A stretch of DNA of 64,000 bases from MVRV01 sp964469905 (GTDB taxonomy: Bacteria > Desulfobacterota > Syntrophia > Syntrophales > Smithellaceae): the NCBI GenBank assembly GCA_964469905.1, contig CAYXZW010000006.1, forward strand, positions 46,997 to 110,996. Direction: 5' to 3'. The notes beneath the pieces were generated by a model that ran no database searches, was not told the DNA's origin, and saw only the letters and a program-made list of their open reading frames with translations. The position numbers and the translations under genes were made by a program. Shown here piece after piece: positions 7,853 through 15,590 of the stretch; within the stretch, counting starts at the first letter, position 1; every line of letters starts with the position of its first letter.

Positions 7853-8566
7853 TTAAGACACTCTGCCTATTCTACTGGTCGAAATTTTGTCCAAGTCTGA
7901 CATAGTCTGAATTATTTTTTGATACGCTTCAAAAGATCTATGCCCGTCGATCATTTCCACCATCTCTTTCATGGCATTGACATTGGACGTCTCCAGATAA
8001 CCGCCGGCGACTCGATATGTATCATTTTTCTTCAATCCGGCGCTGCCGCTGTCAACATAATGTCCTCCAGCAGTACGAGTCAGTTGCCCCGGCTTTTCGA
8101 AAGCAACTATCTTTAATTTTCCGGCCACATTTCCGTCAGCCCGGATATTGCCCTCAGGGTCAATTTCTATCTGCGTGCCGGTAATATTTATGGGTCCTGA
8201 TTCTCCCATGACTTTTGCGCCTTCCTTGGTTACTAATTCTCTATTCTTATTGACTGCAAAACTGCCGTTACGGGTGTAGGCAGTGCCGTCTTTTTGTTCA
8301 ATGGCAAAAAAGCCTTCGCCTTCGATGGCAACGTCCAGCGGATTGCCGCTTCTTTGCAAGGTTCCCTGCGAAAAATCTATGAGTACTGATGTTATTCCCA
8401 AATCAGTGCGGGCAGATTCCTGCGCCGATTTCCCTTTCATTGCATAATATAGATGTTCTGCTTTGAATCCGGTTGTGGAAATATTGGCAATATTATTGGC
8501 AATAAAATCCAGTTGAGTAAGCTTTCGTGATCCGGCAACCGCAATTTGACTTAAATCGAAGTTCAT
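7853..8566 (-). CDS. flgF: Flagellar proximal rod protein FlgF
   Basis: FlgF is a proximal rod protein related to FlgG. Residues about 8-40 have the family motif (GSRKLTQLDFIANNIANISTTGFKAEHLYYAM). The middle reads GNPLDVAIEGEGFFAIEQKDGTAYTRNGSF. The C-terminus contains YLETSNVNAMKEMVEMIDGHRSFEAYQKIIQTMSDLD. Length 237 is normal. It is the first gene of its operon. A GGGGGAG ribosome site lies before the ATG, and a sigma-54 promoter lies 29-44 bases upstream. Confidence 0.94.
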   Translation of the reverse strand: MNFDLSQIAVAGSRKLTQLDFIANNIANISTTGFKAEHLYYAMKGKSAQESARTDLGITSVLIDFSQGTLQRSGNPLDVAIEGEGFFAIEQKDGTAYTRNGSFAVNKNRELVTKEGAKVMGESGPINITGTQIEIDPEGNIRADGNVAGKLKIVAFEKPGQLTRTAGGHYVDSGSAGLKKNDTYRVAGGYLETSNVNAMKEMVEMIDGHRSFEAYQKIIQTMSDLDKISTSRIGRVS

Positions 8567-8594
8567 TTTCTCCCCCTTATCTGCATTCCATCAT

Positions 8595-8610
8595 TGCAAT
8601 CGATATGCCA
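8595..8610 (-). promoter_or_regulatory. Sigma-54 promoter of flgF operon
   Basis: On the minus strand the site reads TGGCATATCGATTGCA. GG (-24) and GC (-12) are ten bases apart, as in the consensus TGGCAC-N5-TTGC. The predicted start is near 8584, leaving a leader of about 18 bases before the flgF ATG. Confidence 0.85.
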
Positions 8611-8952
8611 TAAGATTTCAACTGGATAAAGCTGACGCAGATGTGGAAAAAGACAACCTGCACAGTAATACTTATTTTTATTATTAACATTAGTTATCAA
8701 ATACTTACCGCCTGCTCATAATTACGTACACTGCGAATAATAAGCTTAATTTTAAATGTTCAGTATTTTCGATACGGAGGGATTACAGGTAATAATATGC
8801 CGGGGGGAAAATTTTTCCTTTACAGAAGTCCATTGGCCATACTTGATATCCTGGATGTTTAAAAAACATTTCAAAGCAAATTATTACGGCAACAATGATA
8901 CAATTTTTGTTGTACAACAGCTTGGGGTCAGAGGAGTTATTAATTATGATAT
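8611..8952. other. Intergenic region between FlhB-domain gene and flgF
   Basis: No convincing gene lies here. A 66-codon plus-strand frame at 8756-8956 has no ribosome site and runs into the opposite gene's stop. Activator sites for the flgF sigma-54 promoter would be expected here but none is recognisable by eye. A short partial copy of the dispersed palindrome may lie at 8881-8923. Confidence 0.4.
8881..8923 (+). repeat. Possible partial copy of dispersed palindrome
   Basis: Contains TTATTACGGCAACAATGAT, then TTTTTG and TACAACAGCTT, resembling the end of the copy at 40841-40913 (TGATCGG, TTTTTGCACAACAGCTTA). It lacks the first stem. Weak call. Confidence 0.25.
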
Positions 8953-9249
8953 CTAACTACTTGGTGATCGCTGACTCTCATTGAGTGAATAAACGAAGGC
9001 CAGAATTTCAGCGACAGCCCGGTATAATTCCACCGGAATTTCAGCGCCGACATTCAATTTACTTAATATCTGAACCAAATCAGGATCGTTTTTGATGGGA
9101 ATTCCATTTTCTTCGGCAATGGCAATAATTTTTTCAGCAATTATACCGCGTCCGCTGGCTGTCACTTTCGGCGCGCTATCCCCATTGCTATCGTATTTTA
9201 TCGCAGCAGCCAGAGTCTGTGACGGTTTTTTTTCTTTTTTCTGTTTCAT
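8953..9249 (-). CDS. FlhB cytoplasmic-domain paralogue (FlhX-like)
   Basis: This 98-residue protein aligns with the C-terminal cytoplasmic part of FlhB encoded at 17679. Shared features are AAAIKYD, APKVTASGRGIIAEKII-IAEENGIPI, and ELYRAVAEILAFVYSL near the end. It lacks the membrane domain and the NPTH self-cleavage motif, so it corresponds to the released C-fragment only. Such stand-alone copies (called FlhX in some epsilon-proteobacteria) can substitute for the FlhB C-fragment in export substrate switching. It follows a second FliK-like gene, which also belongs to substrate switching. Family recognition is good; function is inferred. Confidence 0.85.
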   Translation of the reverse strand: MKQKKEKKPSQTLAAAIKYDSNGDSAPKVTASGRGIIAEKIIAIAEENGIPIKNDPDLVQILSKLNVGAEIPVELYRAVAEILAFVYSLNESQRSPSS

Positions 9250-9258
9250 TTATTACCA

Positions 9259-10419
9259 TTAAACAAAAAAATTAACCAAATCAGCGGCAAAAAAAGATTG
9301 CCTTGCTAAAAATTCTTCCCGCTCATCCATCAATCCTTCTTGCTGAACACAATCGATAGAATCAAGCCGATAACCGGTCATCGAAAGCGAATGCTTCAAT
9401 TCATCAAGATTATCTTTTATCAACTCTTTTATTTCCACTCTTTCGCACTTTATTAAACAATTGAATCCCCCATCGCGGATACCGGCACTAACCGAGATTT
9501 TTCCCAACAGGTCTAAATCTAAAAATATTGTGACGGTACAGGACGCATACATCGCTTGGCCCTGGCCATTCTTGTCTTCCGGAGTAATTATTATATAGGC
9601 TAAACGAAAGCTGTCAGCCACAGCAACAGGGACCTGTAATACCAAACCATTATCGCTTAACTGAAATACTGAATTCATGGCCTGCTTTACTTCAATCGCT
9701 TTTAAGGTTTCACTGGCAAAGTCCAATATATTTGTCAGTCTTGCCGTCATCTCCATATCCAGATTCGGGTTTTCACGGAGAATGTCGCTAACTGCCGCTG
9801 ACAATTTCAGCAGTAATGCTTTTATATTATCCCCCAGATTTTTATCAATTTTTCCTTTTGAAGAATCGCTGACAAGCTGCCTCAATGAATTCTCCAGTGT
9901 AAGGCCAAACCTGGAAACAAACTCTTTCAAAAACAAGGGATTATTCTTCGTCCGGGAAGAGAAAATTATGTCATCAAACAGTTTTATTAATTTGTCCGCA
10001 TCGCTATGGGAAATCGCTGCAGGCAGATTACCGTCCTGTAAAAGCTTAGTAAATTCAGCAACCTTACTGATGATTTGCAATAAATATTCCGGGTTTACCC
10101 GCCATTGCCGCAAGTTTTCATTAATCCAGGCATCGCCGGTTGAATTTTTGTTCCCGATAATATTTAAAATTATCTGCGGCTGTAAGCTCTCAACTTTTAC
10201 GACAAGTTTTTCGCCAACATTCAAAGGAACATTTCCGGTTGCCGTAACCTGTAAGTTTTTCAAAGAAAGAGTATATTTATTAGGGGCTGACTTTTCCAGA
10301 ACAGTTGCCGCAAGAGTTTCTCCCAGAGCGACTCCTCTGAGCAACACATTAGAACGAGATATTTCTATGCTATTTTTAGTTAGGCTGTTCTGAGCTGGTA
10401 TTATTGGTGCAGAAGGCAT
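9259..10419 (-). CDS. Second FliK-like hook-length/substrate-switch protein
   Basis: This 386-residue protein starts with a polar N-terminus (MPSAPIIPAQNSLTKNSIEIS). Its C-terminal domain resembles FliK: a beta-rich segment (TVTIFLDLDLLGKISVSAGIRDGGFNCLIKCE) followed by helix ELIKDNLDELKHSLSMTGYRLDSIDC. In FliK the equivalent part binds the FlhB C-domain. It lies directly before the stand-alone FlhB-domain gene and overlaps the upstream gene by one base-sharing ATGA. The main FliK of the cluster is at 26350-28167, so this is a paralogue. It may instead be a divergent flagellar-associated protein that only shares the FliK C-domain. Confidence 0.65.
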   Translation of the reverse strand: MPSAPIIPAQNSLTKNSIEISRSNVLLRGVALGETLAATVLEKSAPNKYTLSLKNLQVTATGNVPLNVGEKLVVKVESLQPQIILNIIGNKNSTGDAWINENLRQWRVNPEYLLQIISKVAEFTKLLQDGNLPAAISHSDADKLIKLFDDIIFSSRTKNNPLFLKEFVSRFGLTLENSLRQLVSDSSKGKIDKNLGDNIKALLLKLSAAVSDILRENPNLDMEMTARLTNILDFASETLKAIEVKQAMNSVFQLSDNGLVLQVPVAVADSFRLAYIIITPEDKNGQGQAMYASCTVTIFLDLDLLGKISVSAGIRDGGFNCLIKCERVEIKELIKDNLDELKHSLSMTGYRLDSIDCVQQEGLMDEREEFLARQSFFAADLVNFFV

Positions 10420-10892
10420 TAGGTATTCTCGCGCTTAATGCGGGAAAGATCAATAATCAATCCAATTTCTGCCTGGGAAAAGCCGGTAATGCGTGCTGTT
10501 TCTTCTTCTCCATACCCCTTATTGATCAGATTCGTAACTTCGGAATATTTACTCAGTGAAAAAGCAGCATCATTGTTTGCCGCCCTAGCGTCTAATATTA
10601 CCTCTTCCCGCTGCTTTTTTTCCAGAATTGTTTTTACTCTTTTTTCCTTTACTTCCAGCTCCAGGGCAATCTCTTTCAATGCCAACCTGCTTTGTTCCAT
10701 AGCTTTCAGAAATAAATCGGCATTAACCTGTGATTCTATAATTAAAGATTTTAATTCGGCCGTCATTTTTTGATGAGCATCAAGGGGGGGATTCTTTATG
10801 TTGGCATTTATCCGCCAAAGCAGAATAATTATAGTTGCGAACAAAACAATATCCAGGGCAATTTGCACAATTATCGGGTTGAGAAAGTCCAT
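10419..10892 (-). CDS. Membrane-anchored DUF2802-like flagellar-cluster protein
   Basis: Start chosen at ATG 10892 (MDFLNPIIVQIALD), 1 bp after the stop of the upstream gene. A longer frame from 10955 would overlap that gene. The 157-residue product has one N-terminal membrane helix (about residues 5-25), then a long charged coiled-coil. The C-terminal part (VTNLINKGYGEEETARITGFSQAEIGLIIDL) looks like a helix-turn-helix and is the pattern I associate with DUF2802. Such genes recur in deltaproteobacterial flagellar clusters. The precise role is unknown. Confidence 0.6.
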   Translation of the reverse strand: MDFLNPIIVQIALDIVLFATIIILLWRINANIKNPPLDAHQKMTAELKSLIIESQVNADLFLKAMEQSRLALKEIALELEVKEKRVKTILEKKQREEVILDARAANNDAAFSLSKYSEVTNLINKGYGEEETARITGFSQAEIGLIIDLSRIKRENT

Positions 10893-10893
10893 T

Positions 10894-11208
10894 TTATACC
10901 TTGATGTTGATGTGTCCGCCCTCTTCTGCCGATTCTGTTTGTTCACTTGCAGCACTTTGTTCGTGATTCTCTTTAGCGTGCTGTTCTTTTCTTTTCCGGC
11001 TGTTTTCGCGTTCTTCTTTTTCTTTAATTGCAGCCTTTTCCGCTTCTTCCGATTGTATGACTTTTTCTCTTAAAAGACGATCCTGTTCCGATAAATGTAA
11101 GGCAAAATACCTCTGTTGCATATCCGGATTTTGCTGCTGGATTTGCTGAATTTTTTCTACCATGCTTGATTGTAGAATTACTTGTTGTGCATCTATTGCC
11201 CTGACCAT
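10894..11208 (-). CDS. Small coiled-coil protein of flagellar cluster, unknown function
   Basis: A 104-residue protein, not recognised with certainty. The first 60 residues are a helix rich in Gln and Glu (QQVILQSSMVEKIQQIQQQNP). The remainder is extremely charged (KEKEERENSRKRKEQHAKENHEQ) and ends in an acidic tail. There is no membrane segment or signal peptide. Its position, with a 1-bp gap to the DUF2802-like gene, and consistent strand support a real gene co-transcribed with the flagellar operon. It may be a cytoplasmic accessory factor. Confidence 0.6.
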   Translation of the reverse strand: MVRAIDAQQVILQSSMVEKIQQIQQQNPDMQQRYFALHLSEQDRLLREKVIQSEEAEKAAIKEKEERENSRKRKEQHAKENHEQSAASEQTESAEEGGHINIKV

Positions 11209-11268
11209 GAGTTATCTCCCCGAAACAGGACCTCTCCGCAATACTAATCGTCAAAATTATGGAATTTC

Positions 11269-12066
11269 TTAAATATCCTTTCTTCTGATTTTTTCATTGC
11301 GATAGGGAAAACCAATGGAAATAGTACTAAAGTTTTCCTCACTGAAAAAATTAATTCTTGCTTGATATTTGTCCAGAAGCAGCAACGACAATAAGAACCC
11401 CTGATCAGCAGCACCGGGAACATTCAATGAATCAGAGTTCAAGTTTTCCATTAAATAATCCAGGTCAGGGGCAGACATAGCTTCACCCGAGCTTTTTATA
11501 AACACACTAACATATTTATTATCATGATCCGTCTTAATAGAAAATTCTTTCAGTTGACTGGCTAATGCCCGAGTCATCGCAAAACGAATGATTCGCCAAA
11601 AGGCCAGCGATAAATCAGCCGTGCTTCCCTTAAAATCGGGAACTTCTTTATCCCACTGAATATTTTTCTTTATCTCATGTTTAAAATCCAGATAGAAATC
11701 GACAAAACGCATTTCAGCCGCCAGTAACTGAGAAATATTAATTCTATCTTCATTTTTAGCGGCCAGTGCATAGAATTTCCCGGCAACATCCTTGAACATA
11801 TCAAAGAAATAATCCGCTTCCTGATTAACAGAGCGAATATCCGTTTTGATCCGCTGCAAATCATCCATCATGCAGTTTGCGGCCTCCGGATATTTTTCTT
11901 CTATCTTTCTTAAATTTTCCTCAATACGCCGCTGCAGCAATTTTGCTCTGCCCATTATACCATTTAGCGGATTGGCAAAATTATGAAGAATACCGGGAAT
12001 CAGTTCTTCAATGAAAGTTGCTGCAAAATCCTTTTCTAATGCGCGATAAATTTCGCCTTTATCCAT
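11269..12066 (-). CDS. Histidine-kinase-like protein with degenerate ATPase domain
   Basis: This 265-residue soluble protein has a kinase-type H-box near residue 28 (ILHNFANPLNGIMGRAKLLQRR), followed by a long helix. The C-terminal half has the predicted topology of an HATPase domain, but its motifs are not visible. The N-box position reads FWRIIRFAMTRALASQL without a proper Asn. There is no D-x-G-x-G G1 box (SSGEAMSAPDLDYL instead), and the G2 position reads GAADQGFLLSLLLLDKY. It is therefore likely a pseudokinase or a histidine phosphotransfer/binding partner rather than an active kinase. It lies between the second fliL and the small coiled-coil gene. Confidence 0.62.
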   Translation of the reverse strand: MDKGEIYRALEKDFAATFIEELIPGILHNFANPLNGIMGRAKLLQRRIEENLRKIEEKYPEAANCMMDDLQRIKTDIRSVNQEADYFFDMFKDVAGKFYALAAKNEDRINISQLLAAEMRFVDFYLDFKHEIKKNIQWDKEVPDFKGSTADLSLAFWRIIRFAMTRALASQLKEFSIKTDHDNKYVSVFIKSSGEAMSAPDLDYLMENLNSDSLNVPGAADQGFLLSLLLLDKYQARINFFSEENFSTISIGFPYRNEKIRRKDI

Positions 12067-12150
12067 TTACTGCCTCTCCTGGGGACATTAAAATCGCTCT
12101 CCCCTCTTATACATCGTCCTAATTAATGCCTTTTCCCCTGTAGATATGTT

Positions 12151-12762
12151 CTACATTATAACATAATTGGTAAAATATACGCTTTTAACGATACCATCAC
12201 CTAATATTTTGTTTAATTCCTGCATCATTTCTTGCTTCAAACGTTTGCGCTCTTCGATTGATCTTAAAACCACGGCATTTTTCGCTGTTGTCGTTGAATA
12301 AATAATATTCCTGATATCACTTCTGTTTTCCAATTCCGCAATTTTCACTGAATCACTGACATCAAAGACAACATCGCACATCAGAATTTTGCTTTTACCT
12401 GTTCTATCTTTCAGGTCAATAATAAAATCTTTAAAATAAACATTATTTACTTTTATCGGTTCTATTGCCGCCTTGGCGACGATTACCTCATCTTGGACAG
12501 ACTTCTTCTCGACTGCCGCAACCGGTGGGCTTGATTTAATCTTGGCCACTTTTGGATCCGTTCGCGTAAGATAAAACCACAATACACCGGTAATTACCAG
12601 AACAACGATTAATGCCGGCGCTGCGATCAGAAAAAGTTTGTTAAATGCCCATTTTTCTTTTACAACTACCGGCAACGACAGCTCTTCCGACTGTATCTTT
12701 ATGTCCGTTATCTCTATGTCCGGCAGATTTTCCAGAACATCTAATTTTGCTTTTTCTACCAT
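12151..12762 (-). CDS. Second FliL-like protein
   Basis: A 203-residue protein with a cytoplasmic N-terminus, one membrane helix at about residues 48-66 (FLIAAPALIVVLVITGVLWFY), and a periplasmic domain with the FliL pattern (NNVYFKDFIIDLKDRTGKSKILMCDVVFDVS..., ending in a KILGDGIVKSVYFTNYVIM tail). The end is similar to that of FliL at 22809 (LKVYFGEFVIQ). FliL supports the stator around the motor. It lies 6 bp after fliA. The role of a second copy is unknown; it may bind different stators. Confidence 0.72.
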   Translation of the reverse strand: MVEKAKLDVLENLPDIEITDIKIQSEELSLPVVVKEKWAFNKLFLIAAPALIVVLVITGVLWFYLTRTDPKVAKIKSSPPVAAVEKKSVQDEVIVAKAAIEPIKVNNVYFKDFIIDLKDRTGKSKILMCDVVFDVSDSVKIAELENRSDIRNIIYSTTTAKNAVVLRSIEERKRLKQEMMQELNKILGDGIVKSVYFTNYVIM

Positions 12763-12768
12763 AATTGA

Positions 12769-13491
12769 TTACCTAGAAAATTTAACCATGCTTCTTAATC
12801 GTAAAACAGCTTGCGCATGAAGTTGACAAACACGTGATTCGGTTAAATCCATAACGCGGCCGGCTTCTTTCATTGTTAATTCTTCGTAATAATAAAGTGA
12901 AAGAACAAGTCTTTCTTTTTCCGGCAGTTCATCGATAGCATTTTTCAGTTTCTCTTTTATCTCCATGTTTACGAGTAAGTTCAGTGGACTTCCCGCCCTG
13001 ATCTCTTCCATTATATCTTCGCGACTATTGCGCTCCAGATAATCTGGGGGCAAATCTTCGGTTGATATCAGCGGAATGCACTTGGCCTCATCGAGCAACT
13101 TGAAATACTCTTCCAGCGAAATATCCAGCTGCCGGGCAATTTCGTCCTCATTCGGTGCTCGTCCCAGCTGTTTTTTCAGTGCTCCGATTGCACCCTCGAG
13201 TTTGCTGTCTTTGCTGCGAGTCGCCCGGGAAACCCAATCTTTCGCCCTCAATTCATCAAGAACAGCACCTCTAATCCGAAAACTGGCATATGTTTCAAAC
13301 TGGACGTTTCTGCTTTTATCAAATTTATCTAATGCCGACATTAAACCCATTATGCCGACATTGATTAAGTCTTCTTTATCGGACAAATCAATAGGCAGTT
13401 TCGCTGCCAGCCGCCCGACAATATTTTTTACAAGCGGCGCATATTGCATTATCAGTTCTTCGCGTTTTTTTTTATCCACAATTCCGATCAA
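12769..13491 (-). CDS. fliA: Sigma factor 28 FliA
   Basis: FliA directs RNA polymerase to late flagellar promoters. The 240-residue protein shows region 2 (YAPLVKNIVGRLAAKLPIDLSDKEDLINVGIMGL then FETYASFRIRGAVLDELRAKDWVSR), region 3 (LGRAPNEDEIARQLDIS) and region 4 (LPEKERLVLSLYYYEELTMKEAGRVMDLTESRVCQLH). It overlaps the end of flhG by 20 bp. Its only visible target in the window is the flgM promoter at 3905-3931, whose product is its inhibitor. Confidence 0.96.
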   Translation of the reverse strand: MIGIVDKKKREELIMQYAPLVKNIVGRLAAKLPIDLSDKEDLINVGIMGLMSALDKFDKSRNVQFETYASFRIRGAVLDELRAKDWVSRATRSKDSKLEGAIGALKKQLGRAPNEDEIARQLDISLEEYFKLLDEAKCIPLISTEDLPPDYLERNSREDIMEEIRAGSPLNLLVNMEIKEKLKNAIDELPEKERLVLSLYYYEELTMKEAGRVMDLTESRVCQLHAQAVLRLRSMVKFSR

Positions 13492-14383
13492 TGATATTTT
13501 CCCAGAATAATTTTACGCTGCCCTCTTCATCATCCTGCACCATCTCGCTGCAAATCTTTTCAGCAATTACTGACAGGCATTTTGTTGCAGCAGAATCCGG
13601 ATAAATTTCAGCGACAGCTTTTTGTTGTATAACCGCCTGTTTTATTTTTTCATCTAACAACACATGGCCCAAATACTCAATAGTTAAATTTAAAAATTGA
13701 TCGGTAGCATGGCTCAACCGGTCATATACCTCTTTCGCCTCGGAGGGTTTACGGACCATGTTGACAATCAAACGAAAACGTTTTTTAGCGTGGCGCTGAT
13801 AAAGAACTTTAATTAATGCATAGGCATCGGTTAAAGCAGTCGGTTCAGGAGTTGTAACTACAATTATTTCCTTTGCCGCCATGTTAAAATACATAACATT
13901 GGAAGAAATACCGGCGCCGGTGTCAATTAATATATAATCAAGAGAATCATTGAGAGAATTTAATTCATCAATCAGGGTGAGTTTCTGGCCACGGGAAAGA
14001 TCCGTCATTTCCGGCATTCCCGATGCTGAAGCAAGGATCTTAATTCCCCCGGGTCCTTCTACCAGAGTTTCCGCCAGAAGCTTTTCACCATTTAATACAT
14101 GGGACAGATTATAGGGAGAATTAATACCAAGAATAACGTCAATATTGGCAAGACCTGCGTCAGCATCCAGTATCATTGTTCTTTTATTCATCCGGGAAAG
14201 CAGATAAGCGAGATTAGCCGCAATGTTGGTTTTACCCACACCACCTTTCCCACTGGTAACGGAGATCATTCTTACATCATGCCGGGGAGAACTTTTCTTC
14301 ATACCCTGATTGCCAGCTCCGGTAATGGATGTTTTATCCTGCTTGCTTAATGTTCTAAGAGTTTCTGCCTGATCCGTTGTCAT
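13472..14383 (-). CDS. flhG: Flagellar number regulator FlhG (MinD/ParA-type ATPase)
   Basis: FlhG limits flagella number and placement together with FlhF. The N-terminus carries the DQAxxLR motif (DQAETLR) known in this family to stimulate the FlhF GTPase. A deviant Walker A follows at about residues 43-52 (SGKGGVGKTNIAANLAYLL), then DADAGLANIDVILG and DYILIDTGAGIS. The C-terminus (about 280-300) is amphipathic and may bind membrane. Length 303 is normal. It lies between flhF and fliA, the order seen in polar flagellates. Confidence 0.94.
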   Translation of the reverse strand: MTTDQAETLRTLSKQDKTSITGAGNQGMKKSSPRHDVRMISVTSGKGGVGKTNIAANLAYLLSRMNKRTMILDADAGLANIDVILGINSPYNLSHVLNGEKLLAETLVEGPGGIKILASASGMPEMTDLSRGQKLTLIDELNSLNDSLDYILIDTGAGISSNVMYFNMAAKEIIVVTTPEPTALTDAYALIKVLYQRHAKKRFRLIVNMVRKPSEAKEVYDRLSHATDQFLNLTIEYLGHVLLDEKIKQAVIQQKAVAEIYPDSAATKCLSVIAEKICSEMVQDDEEGSVKLFWENIIDRNCG

Positions 14384-14428
14384 ATCACTCCTTAAATACT
14401 TACGTTTTGCTGCTTTTTGTTCCGCTAT

Positions 14429-15589
14429 TTAATGAACAACTCTTTTCATCATTAAATTTGCTATTTTTTGCGGTGTAACTTCTTCTATATCCTGGGGAAC
14501 GTTTTGTCCACAGGTTAAGAAACTTACCGGTTTCCCCGCCTTACTGATTACATCATAAAGAATGCCGAAACGCCTTGATTCGTCGATTTTGGTTATAATC
14601 AAATTGTCATAGTTGAAAGGAGAATATTTAGTGACCATATCAAGCATGTTATCTTCACTGGCCGTGGTGCTGACCAGCAGATTGGTTTCAATATTCCTGT
14701 TTTGCAGCATAGCATCCATAATACCTAAATAACCGTCGTCAATGCAGCTCCGGCCGGGGGTGTCGATCAATATAATATCTTTATCTGATAATAATTGCAG
14801 TGATTTTTGAAATGAGTCTTTTGTTGAAGCCACTTCCATCCTGATCCCCATGATTTTGGCATAGGTTTTTAATTGTTCAATGGCGGCAATGCGAAAGGTA
14901 TCAATGGTAATCATACCAACACTCATTTTTTTCATTAATGAATAACGGGCAGCAAGTTTGGCCAGAGTGGTTGTCTTTCCTACACCGGTTGCACCGACAT
15001 AAGCTTTAATTCGTTTATCTTCTTTTGATTTATTTCTCACCGGCAGTGATTTAATCACATGTTTCTCGACAATCTGCAGGGCCATTTCTTCAGTTATTTT
15101 ATCCTGGGATGATATTTGCGGACCAATTTCTTCCAGAATACTGCAGGCACTGACGCGCGAAAAACCGCAGGCCAGCAAAGAATAATAAACCTTAGAATTT
15201 ATATCGGGATTGAATTTCCTTTTGCGCGCACCCAGAATATCGAAGAACTTATCCATTGTTTCCTTCAATTCTTCAAGTTCCGAGCTCAACGACTTCTCCT
15301 TCTGAACGGAACGGATGATTTCTTTGAGTTCACCGATCTCTTCGCGGATGAATTTAAAAACATCTTCCCTGTTTTCTAACAATCGGCTGGATTCCGGCGG
15401 CATTAAATTTGGCGGTGCTTTCTGGGGCATCTGAACATTTTCATCCCGCGCCGCCATTACTTCTATTGCGGAATTGCTCGTATTGTTTATTTTCTTGGCC
15501 GAAAGAATAATTGCATCCGGCCCCAAATCTTCCTTTATTTTAGTCAGAGCCTCACTGATGCTGGATACTTCGTAGCGTTTAATCTGCAT
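14429..15589 (-). CDS. flhF: Flagellar GTPase FlhF (SRP-type)
   Basis: FlhF places new flagella at the pole. The N-terminus (MQIKRYEVSSISEALTKIKEDLGPDAIILS) is typical of FlhF. A variable linker and the SRP-type NG domain follow. G1 is GATGVGKTTTLAKLAARYS (about residue 213), then DTFRIAAIEQLKTYAKIMGI, the G3 DTPGRS and G4-like TKIDESRRFG. Length 386 is typical. It is 1 bp after flhA and upstream of flhG. Confidence 0.95.
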   Translation of the reverse strand: MQIKRYEVSSISEALTKIKEDLGPDAIILSAKKINNTSNSAIEVMAARDENVQMPQKAPPNLMPPESSRLLENREDVFKFIREEIGELKEIIRSVQKEKSLSSELEELKETMDKFFDILGARKRKFNPDINSKVYYSLLACGFSRVSACSILEEIGPQISSQDKITEEMALQIVEKHVIKSLPVRNKSKEDKRIKAYVGATGVGKTTTLAKLAARYSLMKKMSVGMITIDTFRIAAIEQLKTYAKIMGIRMEVASTKDSFQKSLQLLSDKDIILIDTPGRSCIDDGYLGIMDAMLQNRNIETNLLVSTTASEDNMLDMVTKYSPFNYDNLIITKIDESRRFGILYDVISKAGKPVSFLTCGQNVPQDIEEVTPQKIANLMMKRVVH

Positions 15590-15590
15590 A

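Noticed and set aside
8756..8956. 66-codon plus-strand frame
   Set aside because: There is no ribosome site, no family, and it runs into the stop of the opposite gene.
9677..10393. 238-codon plus-strand frame opposite the FliK-like gene
   Set aside because: It is antisense to a gene with clear family features and has Ser/Phe-rich shadow composition and no ribosome site.
10893..10955. Upstream start of the DUF2802-like gene
   Set aside because: It would overlap the coiled-coil gene by 62 bases; ATG 10892 places the membrane helix at the N-terminus.
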